A stretch of 64,000 nt of DNA, from assembly GCA_963698995.1 (NCBI GenBank), contig CAVOTD010000037.1, positions 1 to 64,000 of the forward strand, read 5' to 3'. This stretch comes from AP-15 sp963698995 (GTDB lineage Bacteria; Pseudomonadota; Alphaproteobacteria; ATCC43930; CGMCC-115725). The notes beneath the pieces are model-generated. The model was not told the origin of the DNA and ran no database searches. It worked only from the letters and a program-made list of their open reading frames with translations. Of the stretch, positions 31,446 to 41,390 are shown in pieces; the stretch's first letter is position 1; each line of letters opens with the position of its first letter. The translations under genes were made by a program, and so were the position numbers.

Positions 31446-31673
31446 TCAGAGAAGATCGAGAAACTGGGCCTGGCTGAGGCGGGCTTGGCACAGTATCGCA
31501 CGAAGCGTTCCGGGCGGGAGATCGTTCCGATGAACGGGCACGACCGTCTGGCGGCTGGGATCATCCCGGTGCCGCAGGAAACGATGCGACCCCTTGGTTC
31601 TGATCACCTCAAAGCCGGCCTACTCCAGTGCCGCGATGACGATGCGGCCCGAGAGCGCCGGCAGCGCTCTCAC
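31446..31673 (-). pseudogene. hicA: HicA-type mRNA interferase with an internal amber codon
   Basis: From a GTG at 31673 overlapping the hicB stop, the frame reads RALPALSGRIVIAALE, then TAG (31620-31622), then AGFEVIRTKGSHRFLRHRDDPSRQTVVPVHRNDLPPGTLRAILCQA. KGSHRFLRH carries the catalytic His of the double-stranded-RNA-binding-like HicA toxin, and VVPVHRNDLPPGTLRAIL is the family C-terminus. A single nonsense codon where family members have Lys or Arg separates the start from the active site, so the toxin is probably dead. The gene order (antitoxin first) is the less common one for hic loci. Confidence 0.8.
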
Positions 31674-31957
31674 GCGTCCGCGTCAGCGACCGGCACCAGC
31701 TGGTCGATCGGCAAGGCGAGATCCCGGTCGGGGGGCGGAATGGGCTGGCCATCCTCCCGCATCACCTCCAGGCACAGCTCGATCGCCTCGCGCGCATTCG
31801 CCTGCGCTTCTTCCAGGGTTTCGCCATAGCTAACCACCGGGGGCAGCTTGGGGCAGGTGACCGTGAACCCACCTTCGGGCTCGGGCCGGAAGCGGCAGAG
31901 ATAAGCGACAAGCGCTTGCCGACCTGACTTCTTTCGCTTGATCGAGCTCCGTTTCAT
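31670..31957 (-). CDS. hicB: HicB-type antitoxin
   Basis: 95 residues: a basic N-terminus, then the partial RNase H-like fold YLCRFRPEPEGGFTVTCPKLPPVVSYGETLEEAQANAREAIELCLEVMREDGQPIPPP, the standard HicB core. It neutralises HicA and usually represses the operon. The stop overlaps the toxin start (GTGA), implying coupling. The antitoxin is intact while the toxin next to it carries a nonsense codon, the expected order of decay for such pairs. Confidence 0.85.
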   Translation of the reverse strand: MKRSSIKRKKSGRQALVAYLCRFRPEPEGGFTVTCPKLPPVVSYGETLEEAQANAREAIELCLEVMREDGQPIPPPDRDLALPIDQLVPVADADA

Positions 31958-32011
31958 TGAACGCCCTGCTCCCGCATCGCGGTATTATCGCATCGTAATC
32001 CCGTTAGTTGA

Positions 32012-33252
32012 AAGGCGGAGGTCGCAGACGTCTTCCATCGCCATGGGGCCGCCTGGCGCAACGCCAATGCCGGGCATGTGAGCCTCGGCCAGCTCAAGGT
32101 GACGTCAGCCATCGAGAGCTGCCGCTCGGCCGCGCTCGGCGGCCATGTCGAGCGCTGCGAGGATTGCGGCCACAGCCGGATCGCCTACAACTCCTGCCGC
32201 AATCGCCATTGCCCCAAGTGCCAGGGCGCGGCGGCGAAAGACTGGCTCGCAGCGCGCGAGGCCGATCTCCTGTCGGTCGGCTATTTCCACCTCGTCTTCA
32301 CGCTGCCCGCCGAGATTGCAGGGATCGCTTACCAGAACAAGGCAGTGGTCTACGACCTGCTGTTCCGCACGGCGGCCGAGACGTTGCTCACCATCGCCGC
32401 CGATCCCAAGCACCTGGGTGCCCGCATCGGCGCCACCGCCGTGCTCCACAGCTGGGGCTCGGCGATGACCCACCATCCGCACCTCCACATGATTGTGCCG
32501 GGCGGCGGAATATCGCTCGACAGGAGCCACTGGGTGCACTGCAGACCCGGCTTCCTCTTACCCGTGCGGGTGCTCTCCCGCCTGTTCCGACGGCTCTTCC
32601 TGGCCGGCCTCGCCGAGGCTCATGCGGCGGGCCGGCTGGCCTTCTTCGGCGAACTCGAAGGCCTGGGACGCCGGAAGGCCTTCGCCGCGCAACTCGCCCC
32701 ACTCGGCAGGAAGAGCTGGTTCGTCTACGCCAAGCCGCCCTTCGCCGGGCCCGAGGCGGTGCTCGCCTATCTCGCCCGCTACACCCACCGCGTTGCCATC
32801 TCGAACGCCCGCCTCCTCGGCCTCGGCCTCGACGAGCGCGGCGTGAGCTTCCGCTACAAGGATTACCGCCGCAACGGCCGGGAGCGGTGTACCCCGCGCC
32901 CCGCCGTAGCCCCAAGCCGGGGTCAGGGCCGCGTTGCCATGACGCCGATCACCGCCTCATCGCACCTCTCGCCTGCCGGGGAACCTTGCTTCCGCCATTG
33001 CATCGCTGTCGCCCCGCCGCCTCCGAAGGCAAGGTGCTACACCCTCGATCAGGCCAAAGCCGCCCCGTCGACCGCCGCCGCGGCGCCAAACTCGCCACCG
33101 CGATCGTCGATCCGCTGCCAACGATGCCGGCCAACGCATCCTCTGCGCAATCACCGACCCCCGCGGGTTCCTTCCTGGGAGGCTTTCGGACGCCGGCCCT
33201 CAGCCCGGGCGGACAGGTCACGACGGGCCGGCATCCGAAACCCTTCACCTAA
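32012..33252 (+). pseudogene. IS91-family rolling-circle transposase, eroded ends
   Basis: The N-terminal part reads EVADVFHRHGAAWRNANAGHVSLGQLKVTSAIESC with no start codon before an in-frame stop at 32009. It continues through the zinc-finger CEDCGHSRIAYNSCRNRHCPKCQ, the HUH motif HPHLHMIVPGGG and the tyrosine motif AYLARYTHRVAISN to RYKDYRRNGRER. After about 32885 the family sequence (normally YKTM..) is lost and a Pro-rich frame runs to 33286. All core catalytic motifs of an HUH-Y2 rolling-circle transposase are readable, but both ends are damaged. IS91 elements move adjacent DNA by one-ended transposition, which may matter for the accessory genes on either side. Confidence 0.82.
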
Positions 33253-33253
33253 G

Positions 33254-33297
33254 CAGTCCTTTAGCAGTCCTTTAGCAGTTCTTTAGCAGTTCTTTAG
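33254..33297. repeat. Four tandem 11-base repeats
   Basis: CAGTCCTTTAG twice followed by CAGTTCTTTAG twice, head to tail. They lie directly after the IS91-type reading frame. The two sequence versions occur in adjacent pairs, as expected from stepwise slippage. Confidence 0.85.
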
Positions 33298-33431
33298 AGC
33301 GCGACCGGAGATCGGCCGGGTGGGGTGGAGAGCGGTCATTCCCGGGTGTGGCGGAGGCGATCGCGAGGCGACGTGCCTCAATCATCATCGTCGGTGAGTT
33401 CTTGAGTGCCGGGCAGAGACTGCGCGCGGGC

Positions 33432-34667
33432 CTATTGCCGCACATCCTTCGGGTGCCGCACCGGCGTCCACTGCTGGCCGAGCTGGCTGACATCGCCGAG
33501 CACATCGTCGCCGGCGGACACGGTGCCGTTCTCGATCCAGGCGACCAGATCGTCGAAGGCAGCCTCGCGCACCGCGCTCTCGATGCCGCAATGCCCGGGC
33601 GAGCGAACGGCGCGCTGGACCAGCAGATGCGAGGTGCCGGCACTCTCGGCGCGATGGCGGTAATCCTGCTCAAGCCGAAACGGCACCCGGAAATGCGCGG
33701 TTTCGTGGAGCGACATCACCGGGACCCGGATCTTACCGGTCAGCTCGGCAAATACGGGGTTGATGTCGTACGATCGCGCACTGGGCGCGGGCACAACGCG
33801 CGGAATGTCGCGATTGAGGGTGTTCGCGTCGACGCCGAACCCGGGATCGATGTCGTAGTGGATATGCCGCGTGTCGGCGTGGCGCGCAAACTCCCGGCCG
33901 CCCCCCGGTCCCGGGTCGCGCGGATGGAGGTCCTGGACATAGCGCTCCAACAGCCCTTCGAGGCGGAGCGGCATGTCGCCGCCCGAGAGATACTTGACGA
34001 CGCTGTCGAAGCGCCGGCCGCGCTCAGTGTAATAGCCTGGCTCGCCCATCAACGCGAGCCAGGGTCCGTTAGCCAGGGCGCCGAACTCCGGGCGCGGCGT
34101 GTCGAGCAGCGGCAGGCCGGAGAAATATACCGCGGCCGCGGTATAGGCATAGAGCCAGTCGGTGAGCCCGACGCCGTCGATGTTGCCGCACTCGATCAGG
34201 GCGCCCTGGTAGACCTCGGGGTACAATTCGAGCGAGGCGATGCTGATGTGCCCGCCCATTGATTGGCCGTGGATGATCGTCCACCGCGGCGGGCCAAACC
34301 GGTTGATGAAATACACGCGCAATTCCAGCAGGTCGAGCAGGAACCAATCCGGCCGGTATCCCCAGGCGCGATAGCCCGATGCGGCCTAGGCGTAGCCGCG
34401 CCGGGTCAGGTTCGCGTCGAGCGGTTCGCTGCGCGCAGCGCCAGTGCCGGACCCTTCCCCCTCGTAGCCATGCGCGAACATGACGAGGCCGCCATTCCAG
34501 TCGGGCGGCACGCTGATCAGGTAGTTGGCACTCCCAAACACCCCCTGATAGCGGCCCAGCGGATCGGCAGCGCCGTCGAGCCGGGGGCCGAGAATCAGAG
34601 CGAGGACCGCCAAGGCAACAAGGCGGGCCCGTCGTGCCACCGGAGCGTGCCTAGCTGGTGGCTTCAC
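33432..34667 (-). pseudogene. Secreted alpha/beta-hydrolase interrupted by one amber codon
   Basis: The N-terminal piece (to 34386) has a signal-like segment (RARLVALAVLALILGPRLDGAA) and SVPPDWNGGLVMFAHGYEG. After TAG at 34386-34388 the same frame continues AASGYRAWGYRPDWFLLDLLELRVYFINRFGPPRWTIIHGQSMGGHI, with the nucleophile elbow GQSMGG. Later come an acid residue and VQRAVRSPGHCGIE with a likely catalytic His. Both halves are in one frame, and TAG probably replaced TGG, so this is a point nonsense mutation rather than an indel. Substrate unknown. Confidence 0.8.
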
Positions 34668-34972
34668 CGAGCAGTTTACGTTGCATCGACCTCACCGCAT
34701 GGGACGCTTCTGATGGCGCCCTCTCGAAGAGATATTACCAGGAATTCTCAGCTTGTTGAGCTTGGAGGGGCGCGGAGGTCGGCGATGGTTCGCTCGCGAG
34801 CGGCCCATTGTCAAGCCGACGCCGGCAGTCCGCTATGGGTCGGGCTCGGCAGGCGGGCATGCCTGGACCGAACGTCAGGAGGGATGCGGCGACCTGTCGT
34901 TCCGATAGATTTGCCTCGCCCGCTGATCGGTGGGAGCCGGGGAGGGCGTGGTCGGCTCGATGGAGGGGATCA
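34668..34972. other. Gap between hydrolase and integrase remnant, nothing recognised
   Basis: About 300 GC-rich bases with overlapping short frames on both strands and no family resemblance. It may hold the promoter of the minus-strand hydrolase. Confidence 0.4.
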
Positions 34973-35572
34973 TGCAGAATGTTCCCTGGAACAAGGGCCA
35001 TCTGACCGGACATAAGCGTCCGCTGAAACCGAAGGATGTTTGGGCGATCCGGGTTCGGCTTCAACTGGAGCACCGAGCGCGCGACCTCGCTTTGTTCAAT
35101 CTCGCCATCGATAGCAGCTCAGAGGCTGCGACGTCGTGCGGCTACAAGTTGACGACGTTTGCGCCGGCGCCCGAGTTCGAGACCGCGCCACCGTCATTCA
35201 GAAGAAGACAGGTTGGCCGGTTCAGTTCGAAATTACCGAGCAGACCCGGGCCTCGATCCAAGACTGACTTGCCAAGGTCGGCGCGAGGAAGGGGCAGTAC
35301 CTCTTCCCGAGCCGTTTCCGGGCGCAGCCCCACCTGTCGACATGCCAGTATGCGCGGACCTTCCATGGCTGGGTCGAGAGCGCCGGGCTTGAAAGCTCCG
35401 CCTACGGCATGCATTCGATGCGCGGACGAAGGCGGCGCAGATCTACAAGAAGACGGGCAACCTGCGAGCCGTCCAGCTGCTCCTCGGGCATACGAAGCTC
35501 GAAAGCACAGTTCGCCATCTCGGCATCGAGGTCGATGACGCGCTCAGCATTTCCGAGCAGGTCGAGCTGTGA
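34973..35572 (+). pseudogene. Tyrosine-type integrase, frameshifted in several places
   Basis: Pieces in three frames give MQNVPWNKGHLTGHKRPLKPKDVWAIRVRLQLEHRARDLALFNLAIDS, then VIQKKTGWPVQFEITEQTRASIQDWL, FPSRFRAQPHLS, YGMHSMR, and TKAAQIYKKTGNLRAVQLLLGHTKLESTVRHLGIEVDDALSISEQVEL with a stop at 35572. RDLALFNLAIDS holds the first catalytic Arg box of this integrase group, and LLGHTKLESTVRHLG is the C-terminal box in which the catalytic Tyr of the usual VRYLG reads as His. At least two indels (near 35115 and 35420) and the apparent Tyr-to-His change indicate inactivation. Confidence 0.8.
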
Positions 35573-35726
35573 ACTGATTACTCGGTTTGAGGGGGCGGGT
35601 CAGTTGCGCCTATCTCAATCACGCTCCAAGACAATTTCGACGCAAACACAATAGGCATTTTTGCATTTCTGGTATACGGTTAAGGTATAGGCTGGCAACA
35701 CGGTCAATCCGAACGGGAGGAGAGCG

Positions 35727-37394
35727 ATGACATCAGGGTTCTGGTTCTGGGCGGCCGGTTTGGGCGTCGCCCTCGCGGCGGCGGCGCTGGCGAAGGCTGA
35801 CGAGGCGCCGAAATACGGCGGGACACTGACCTACATGATCCCGGCGAACTCGCCGCCGAGCTTCGACGCGCAGCGCGAGGAAACCTACGCGACGATCCAC
35901 TCGGCGGCGCCGTTCTACAGCGTGCTGATACGGATTAACCCCTACAATCCGGAATCGACCACCGACATCGTCTGCGATCTGTGCACCGAGATACCGAAGC
36001 CGACCGATGGCGGCAAGACCTACACCTTCAAGATCCGCGACGACGTCAAGTTCCATAACGGCGACAAGCTGACCGCTGCAGACGTCGCGGCGAGCCTGAA
36101 CAAGATCGCCTTCCCGCCGGAAGGCGTGGTGAGCCCGCGTTCCGCCACTTTCATGATGGTCGACAAGATCGCGGCGACCGACCCGCACACCGTCGTCATT
36201 CATCTGAAGTTCGCCACCAGCGCGTTCCTGCCGGCGCTGGCCGACCCCTACAACTGGATCTATCAGGAGAAAATACTCGACAAGGACCCACACTGGTACG
36301 AGCACAACATCATGGGGTCTGGGCCGTTCGTCTTCGAGGAATTCCAGACGGGTCAGCTGATCAAAGGAAAGCGCAACCCCCATTACTACCATCAGGGGCT
36401 GCCCTACCTTGACGGCTTCGTCGGGATCTATGCGGCGAAGCAGGCGGTACAGCTCGATGCGATCCACGCCGACCGCGCTGCGACCGAGTTTCGCGGCTAC
36501 CCGCCGTCGGCGATAGACCAGCTGAAGCAAGAACTTGGCGACAAGATCGTGGTGCAGCAGAGCGACTGGAACTGCACCCTGGGGGCCTGGATCAACCACC
36601 AGCGAAAGCCGTTCGACGATGTGCGGGTGCGTCGCGCTCTGACTCTGGCACTCGACCGCTGGGGCAGCGCGCAGGCCCTCTCTCAAGTGAGCCTCATGCA
36701 CACTGTCGGCAGCCTCGTCTTTCCAGGATCACCGTTGGCACCCAACAAAGACCAGCTCGGCAGCATCGCCGGCTTCTGGCCCGACATCGAGAAGTCACGA
36801 GCCGAGGCGCGCCGGCTGCTGAAAGAGGCAGGCGCCGAAGGCCTCAGCTTCGAGTTGGTGAACCGCAACGTCGATCAGCCATACAAATATCTCGGGATTT
36901 GGTTGATCGACCAATGGAGCAAGATCGGCCTGCACGTCACTCAGAATGTGGTGCCGACCGGTCCCTGGTTCGCGGCGTTGCGCGGCGGCGATTTTAGCGT
37001 CTCGACCGGTGGCAGTTGCCACGGCATCGTCAACCCGGTGATGGATGTCCAACCCTGGTTGCCGCGCTCTGTCAGCGAGTCAAATTACGGGTACTACGAG
37101 GATCCGAAAGAACTCGATATCTACGAGAAGATGCTCCACGAGACGGATCTTGCGAAGCAGCGCGCTCTAATGCTCCAGTATAACGAGCGTGTGCTGGACG
37201 AGGAGGCGCATTATATCCACACATTTTGGTGGAATCGGCTGGTGCCGCTGCGCTCCTACGTCCACGGCTGGAAGATCGGCCCGAGCCACTACTCCAACCA
37301 GGATTTGGGGACGATTTGGCTCAGCGCTCCCGAATGCGGGACGTGTAGTGCACACCCGACGATGGAGAAGGCCGAAGTCGAGACCGGCAAATAA
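35727..37394 (+). CDS. Peptide/nickel-type ABC transporter substrate-binding protein (SBP family 5), orphan
   Basis: 555 residues with a signal peptide (FWFWAAGLGVALAAAALAKA) and a strong GGGAGGAGAG ribosome-binding site. Family features are YGGTLTYMIP, TYTFKIRDDVKFHNGDKLTAADVAASL, GSGPFVFEEFQTGQ and DVRVRRALTLALDR, with the usual C-terminal alternation. It binds oligopeptides or other small molecules in the periplasm for import. No permease or ATPase gene lies within several kilobases, so it must serve a transporter encoded elsewhere or act as a sensor. A pair of Cys residues near the C-terminus (ECGTCSAH) is unusual. Intact between two damaged genes. Confidence 0.87.
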   Translation: MTSGFWFWAAGLGVALAAAALAKADEAPKYGGTLTYMIPANSPPSFDAQREETYATIHSAAPFYSVLIRINPYNPESTTDIVCDLCTEIPKPTDGGKTYTFKIRDDVKFHNGDKLTAADVAASLNKIAFPPEGVVSPRSATFMMVDKIAATDPHTVVIHLKFATSAFLPALADPYNWIYQEKILDKDPHWYEHNIMGSGPFVFEEFQTGQLIKGKRNPHYYHQGLPYLDGFVGIYAAKQAVQLDAIHADRAATEFRGYPPSAIDQLKQELGDKIVVQQSDWNCTLGAWINHQRKPFDDVRVRRALTLALDRWGSAQALSQVSLMHTVGSLVFPGSPLAPNKDQLGSIAGFWPDIEKSRAEARRLLKEAGAEGLSFELVNRNVDQPYKYLGIWLIDQWSKIGLHVTQNVVPTGPWFAALRGGDFSVSTGGSCHGIVNPVMDVQPWLPRSVSESNYGYYEDPKELDIYEKMLHETDLAKQRALMLQYNERVLDEEAHYIHTFWWNRLVPLRSYVHGWKIGPSHYSNQDLGTIWLSAPECGTCSAHPTMEKAEVETGK

Positions 37395-37421
37395 CCCGGG
37401 ACTAGGCGGCGATGAGGCCGC

Positions 37422-38053
37422 ATGGCCTCGCCCTTGCCGCCGCGTCTGGCGCTCGACCAAGCGGGCTCCAAGGTAAACAGCGCTGCGGGCTCACCGCCTT
37501 GGCCGCAGCACATGGTGGTGGTGGGCGGCGGGAGCCTCGACCAGGCGTTCGATACCTACGCGGCATCGCGCTACCTGGCACACCTGGATTTCGTCCATCC
37601 GGCGCGAGTGACGCTACTCGGCCAATCGATGGGCGGCTTTTCCGCGCTCTATGCCGTCGAGAGTGATTCGGCTGCCAATATTTCGAAGAGCGGTTCCGCG
37701 CTGCAGTCGTCTATTACGCCCCCTGTGGCATCCCCGCGGCAAGGATGACAGCGCCGACTTTGATTCTGATTGGCGAGGCGGACGAAGCTAACCCGGCCGA
37801 ACGATGCCGTGAGACGGTGGTGCATGCCCAGCCGGATGGCGCGCCGATCGCTCTGACCGTTTTTCCGGGAGTCCATCATAATTTCGATGTCGCTCAACTG
37901 ACGCCCGGCCGCCGCTATCTCGGCATTTGGCTCGAATACAACGAGCCGGCGGCGAAGGACGCAGAAGAAAAGACGCGCGCCTCCCACGCCGCAATCGCTG
38001 CTTCCGTCAACCAGACGGTCAGGCTCCCGCGCTGGCGCAAGGCGATGTCATAG
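37422..38053 (+). pseudogene. Dienelactone-hydrolase-type alpha/beta hydrolase, frameshifted
   Basis: The first frame gives VVVGGGSLDQAFDTYAASRYLAHLDFVHPARVTLLGQSMGGFSALYAVE with the nucleophile elbow GQSMGG. The second, from about 37700, gives VYYAPCGIPAARMTAPTLILIGEADEANPAERC and VFPGVHHNFDVAQLTPGRRYLG with the catalytic Asp and His regions. The two frames meet near 37690. Residues before VVVGGG look unlike the family, so the 5' end may be missing. It follows the orphan binding protein by under 30 bases. Non-functional as read. Confidence 0.72.
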
Positions 38054-38412
38054 GCGGCCCAATTCGTCACTCTGTACCGCTGCTTCGGGATATGATGACG
38101 GCGATCTTGGTTCGCTTTGAACGGCACGGTGACTGTCCGAGGTCAGGAACGGGGGCCGCCCTCTTATACCGTCTACACCTCGCCACCGACCGATCCGTGC
38201 AACAAGGCCCGCGAGATCCTAAAGCACGAAAAGTGCCTCTATATGGCAGGAGCTGGCCCTTATATTACGCGGAGACCGCAGAAAAGCGGCTTGTGCTGCT
38301 CGCTGATCGTATCGAGGGGCTCATCTCGCAGGAGCACGCCAAGGGGTATCGCGGAGAACGACTTCACTGGTTTCGAGACCTGTAACAACTCAGAGTGTCT
38401 GCTCCTTCTTGC
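38054..38412. other. Region left of the IS630 element, no recognised gene
   Basis: Overlapping plus-strand frames (38117-38536 and 37927-38385) contain no motif I can place. The sequence may be the displaced downstream flank of the TIR-FGE gene, from which the IS630 element now separates it. Confidence 0.4.
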
Positions 38413-38416
38413 CTTA

Positions 38417-39556
38417 TACCGACCTGAGTTGATGCTGACTCGCCAAGGGAGTTGCATCGAAACCAGCTCGCGAGCAGCAGATGTTGTGGTCTGGGGAGGA
38501 GGAACCCACAATGTCTGCTTTGTCGATCCGCGATGACATTGGTTCGGAGGAGCGGCGCCGTCGGGCGCGGCGGGAGAGCGACGGTCGCGTCAGCGCCCGG
38601 CTGATCGCGATCGCCAACGCTCTGGAAGGTATGGATCGGGCGAGCGCGGCGCGGCTGGCCGGGATGGACCGCCAGACCTTGCGTGACTGGGTTCACCGCT
38701 ATAACGAGGAAGGGATTGCCGGGCTGTGCAATCGGCCAGCCCCGGGACGCAAGCCGAAGCTAACCGAAGGGCAGATGGCGGCATTGAAAGCGGTCGTACT
38801 GGCCGGTCCCGATCCGGCGGTGGACAAAATCGCGCGGGGGCGCATCGTCGATCTGTGCCGGTGGGTGAAGGAGCGCTGGGGCGTCAGCTACAGCGAGACC
38901 GGGATGCTCAGACTGTTGTGGTCGCTCGACCTGTCGCGCCGGAAGACCCGACCGCGCCACCCGCAGAGCAGCGAGAAGGCCCAACAAGCCTTTAAAAAGG
39001 GGGGTTTGCTGCCCGCCTGACGGAGATCGCGCAGGCTCATCCGGAAGCCGAGCGGTTTGAAATCTGGAGCCAGGACGCGGCACGGGTCGGACAGAAGGGG
39101 CGGACCGGCTATGTCTGGTGGCAGCGCGGCCATACCCCGCGCGGGTTGCGCGATGTCGGCTACCCGTCGGCGCGGATCATCGGGGCGGTGTGCCCGGCAC
39201 GCGACACCGGTGTCGCCTTGGTGATGACCCGGCTCGATACCGCCGCGATGAACCTCTTTCTTGCTGAATTCGGACAAGCCGTCGCGCCAGGGGCGCATGG
39301 CATTGTGCTGATGGTCAAGGCCGGCTGGCATACGGCCGGCGATCTCGTCGTGCCCGAAAACCTGAGCTGGTCTTCCTGCCGCCCTACTCGCCCGAACTCA
39401 AGACAATCGCCTCACGCACTGCGTTTTCCAGACAACTGGCGAGATCGTCGATACCTGTTGTGACGCTTGGAATTGGCTGCTCGGCCAAACCGGACGCATT
39501 CGATCCCTGTGTTCCTATCCCTGGCTCGAACGGGTCAGCATTTAATCAGGTCGGTA
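38417..39556 (+). mobile_element. IS630-family insertion sequence with terminal inverted repeats
   Basis: Left end CCGACCTGAGTTGATGCTGA (38419-) and right end GTCAGCATTTAATCAGGTCGG (ending 39554) are inverted repeats differing at only a few positions. Each is flanked outward by TA, the expected target duplication of IS630/Tc1-type elements. The element is about 1.14 kb and encloses one transposase frame, normal for the family. Its right TA abuts the stop codon of the TIR-FGE gene. Confidence 0.82.
38511..39545 (+). pseudogene. IS630-family DDE transposase, frameshifted
   Basis: An N-terminal helix-turn-helix (ARLIAIANALEGMDRASAARLAGMDRQTLRDWVHRYNEEGIAGL) and linker lead to FEIWSQDAARVGQKGRTGYVWWQRG (catalytic Asp), GIVLMVKAGWHTAGDL in the position of the second Asp segment (usually LDNAxxH-like, here Lys-Ala), LPPYSPEL, and the terminal RIRSLCSYPWLERVSI stopping inside the right inverted repeat. 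Frames change near 39000 and 39360, and part of the segment after LPPYSPEL is missing. Probably inactive. Confidence 0.78.
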
Positions 39557-41143
39557 TTAGACCGTGCAAACCACCCTGATGCCGATGCGGCCCTGCCAGC
39601 CCGAGTAATCAGGCGGATTGCTGTCACGGTACGCAGAGCGGCAGATCGCGGGATTGTGCGACCACGAGCCGCCTCGCAATATCCTCGGGCCGTCCGAAGG
39701 CCCCAAAACGTTCGCGCTGCCGTCTGGCGAGGCTTCAGCATAATTGGGACTCCACAGGTCTAGGCAGTACTCCCAAACGTTGCCGTGCATGTCATAGAGA
39801 CCAAACCGGTTCGGCGGGAATGTCCCCGGACGCGTCGTCGTACCGCGGAAGACCCCGATGGGGCCCTGACCATAGGCTCCCGAACCGTACTTCGCATTGT
39901 TATAAACATCGGAGGCAATACTCTCGCCGTCGCTTTCGCCGCACACCGCACCGCCGGTACCACAATAGTTCGCTAGCTCGGGAGTGATGGTGGGTCCAAA
40001 ATGAAACGCGCTGATCGTGCCAGCGCGGCAGGCATACTCCCATTCGGCTTCGCTCGGTAACTGGTAGGCTCGTCCGGTGAGCTCAGCGAGGCGCAGGCAA
40101 AACTCTTCGGCCTGATTCCAAGTGATGCTCTCGACGGGGAGATCGATCCCTTTGAAGAAGGACGGGTTCGGGTCGAGGTTTCGGCGGATCGGGTTGGGGT
40201 GTGCCAATACTGCTGCAGCCCACTGAGCCTGCGTGATCGGCAATGCACTCATAAAGAATGGAGCGAGCATAACATGGTGTTGCGGGCCTTCATTGGCCTG
40301 GCGCTCCAGCTCATCGGTCGGCGAGCCCATCGTGAAACTGCCGCCCGGGATGGAAACCATATCAAGCCCCACGCCCGAACCGAGCGCTTCGGTGAAAACT
40401 TTGGCGGTGTATTTTTCCGGCGGGTTCCTGACCGCTTTTTCATCCACCGTTGCAATATCAAAAGCAACCGCCTTCAATGACGGTTTTGACAGCAGCCTGC
40501 GGATGGACGGCGCTGCGATCACGGCGCCGGTCCCCGCGGCAGCGAGCGCGGCGATCCCCAGTGCCTGACGGCGGGTAAGTTTGATTGGTTGGGTCAAAAG
40601 CCGTTGCCGCGCCGCGGTCGGCGCGAGAGAGGCATTGGGTACGGCGGTGGGAGAAGCGGATCGCTCGACTTGTCTGCTCATTTCGGGAACATCGAGGTCC
40701 AGCCGCCTGATCATTTCCCCAATGTCCGATTCCCACCGGGTGTGACTCAGCTCAAACCCATTGCGATAAGCCAAGTCCCTGATTTCTGGGGGTAGTTGCT
40801 CAGCGGCGGGCATATGCGCCCCTTGCACCAGGACCGGCATGACCACAATATCGCGCTTGAGCGCCACCTCAATCTCCAAGCGAACGAAATCGCCGGAATT
40901 CTCTAAACGCGTTCGACCCTCTTCATCCTTGACGTCCGCCCAGTTCCGACCGATCAGCACCAGCATTAGGTCGCAGGAAGCCAGGGTTTTCTCGAGTGCG
41001 CTGCGGAAGTCACGGCCCAGCGCAATGCTGTCCACGTCCATGAAAACGGAGTTTTTACCCAGTCTCTCTATAAGATCATTGAACAAAGCCCTGGCTTCTC
41101 CAGCAGTAATTTCCCTTCGATAACTGATAAAGATCGTACTCAT
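39557..41143 (-). CDS. TIR domain - transmembrane segment - FGE/SUMF1-like domain protein
   Basis: 528 residues in three parts. Residues 1-140 are a TIR domain (STIFISYRREITAGEARALFNDLIERLG, SVFMDVDSI, LMLVLIGRNWADV) with a Glu in FVRLEIEVAL (90/92) at the place of the NADase catalytic Glu of bacterial TIRs. Residues about 195-215 are hydrophobic after two Arg (RRQALGIAALAAAGTGAVIAA), a membrane anchor. Residues 260-528 are a formylglycine-generating-enzyme-like domain (FTMGSPTDE, LPSEAEWEYACRAG, GLYDMHGNVWEYCLD, ILRGGSW). Fusion of TIR with an FGE-like binding domain suggests a membrane-tethered sensor/effector. Intact although the IS630 element abuts its stop. It faces away from the patatin operon. 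Confidence 0.88.
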   Translation of the reverse strand: MSTIFISYRREITAGEARALFNDLIERLGKNSVFMDVDSIALGRDFRSALEKTLASCDLMLVLIGRNWADVKDEEGRTRLENSGDFVRLEIEVALKRDIVVMPVLVQGAHMPAAEQLPPEIRDLAYRNGFELSHTRWESDIGEMIRRLDLDVPEMSRQVERSASPTAVPNASLAPTAARQRLLTQPIKLTRRQALGIAALAAAGTGAVIAAPSIRRLLSKPSLKAVAFDIATVDEKAVRNPPEKYTAKVFTEALGSGVGLDMVSIPGGSFTMGSPTDELERQANEGPQHHVMLAPFFMSALPITQAQWAAAVLAHPNPIRRNLDPNPSFFKGIDLPVESITWNQAEEFCLRLAELTGRAYQLPSEAEWEYACRAGTISAFHFGPTITPELANYCGTGGAVCGESDGESIASDVYNNAKYGSGAYGQGPIGVFRGTTTRPGTFPPNRFGLYDMHGNVWEYCLDLWSPNYAEASPDGSANVLGPSDGPRILRGGSWSHNPAICRSAYRDSNPPDYSGWQGRIGIRVVCTV

Positions 41144-41390
41144 ATACTCGATCCACTCGGTACGCTGAACGAGGTAGGCAATTATCTCCCGATCGCACTG
41201 TGAAACTCAAGCGCAAATTCGCTGCGGTTTCTCAGTCTGCATGACGGTTGCGAGCAATCTTACTTCGCCGACCCGATGGGAAGAACCCGGCTCGGTCAAT
41301 TAGTTTGCTTTGCGGCCTATTCTCGCCTAACGGCGTCGTAAGCGGGCCGCTATTGGCGAACCACCTTGAGCGTCCAGCTAATCCTGGCTA

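Noticed and set aside
29698..31491. 597-codon minus-strand frame across the phosphatase
   Set aside because: Low-complexity antisense translation without recognisable domains; the plus strand holds the di-metal phosphatase motifs.
31446..34667. Amber (TAG) recoding, since both hicA and the hydrolase have a single in-frame TAG within 3 kb
   Set aside because: Other broken genes use TGA or TAA, intact genes here end normally, and no suppressor tRNA is visible. Independent nonsense mutations or base errors are simpler.
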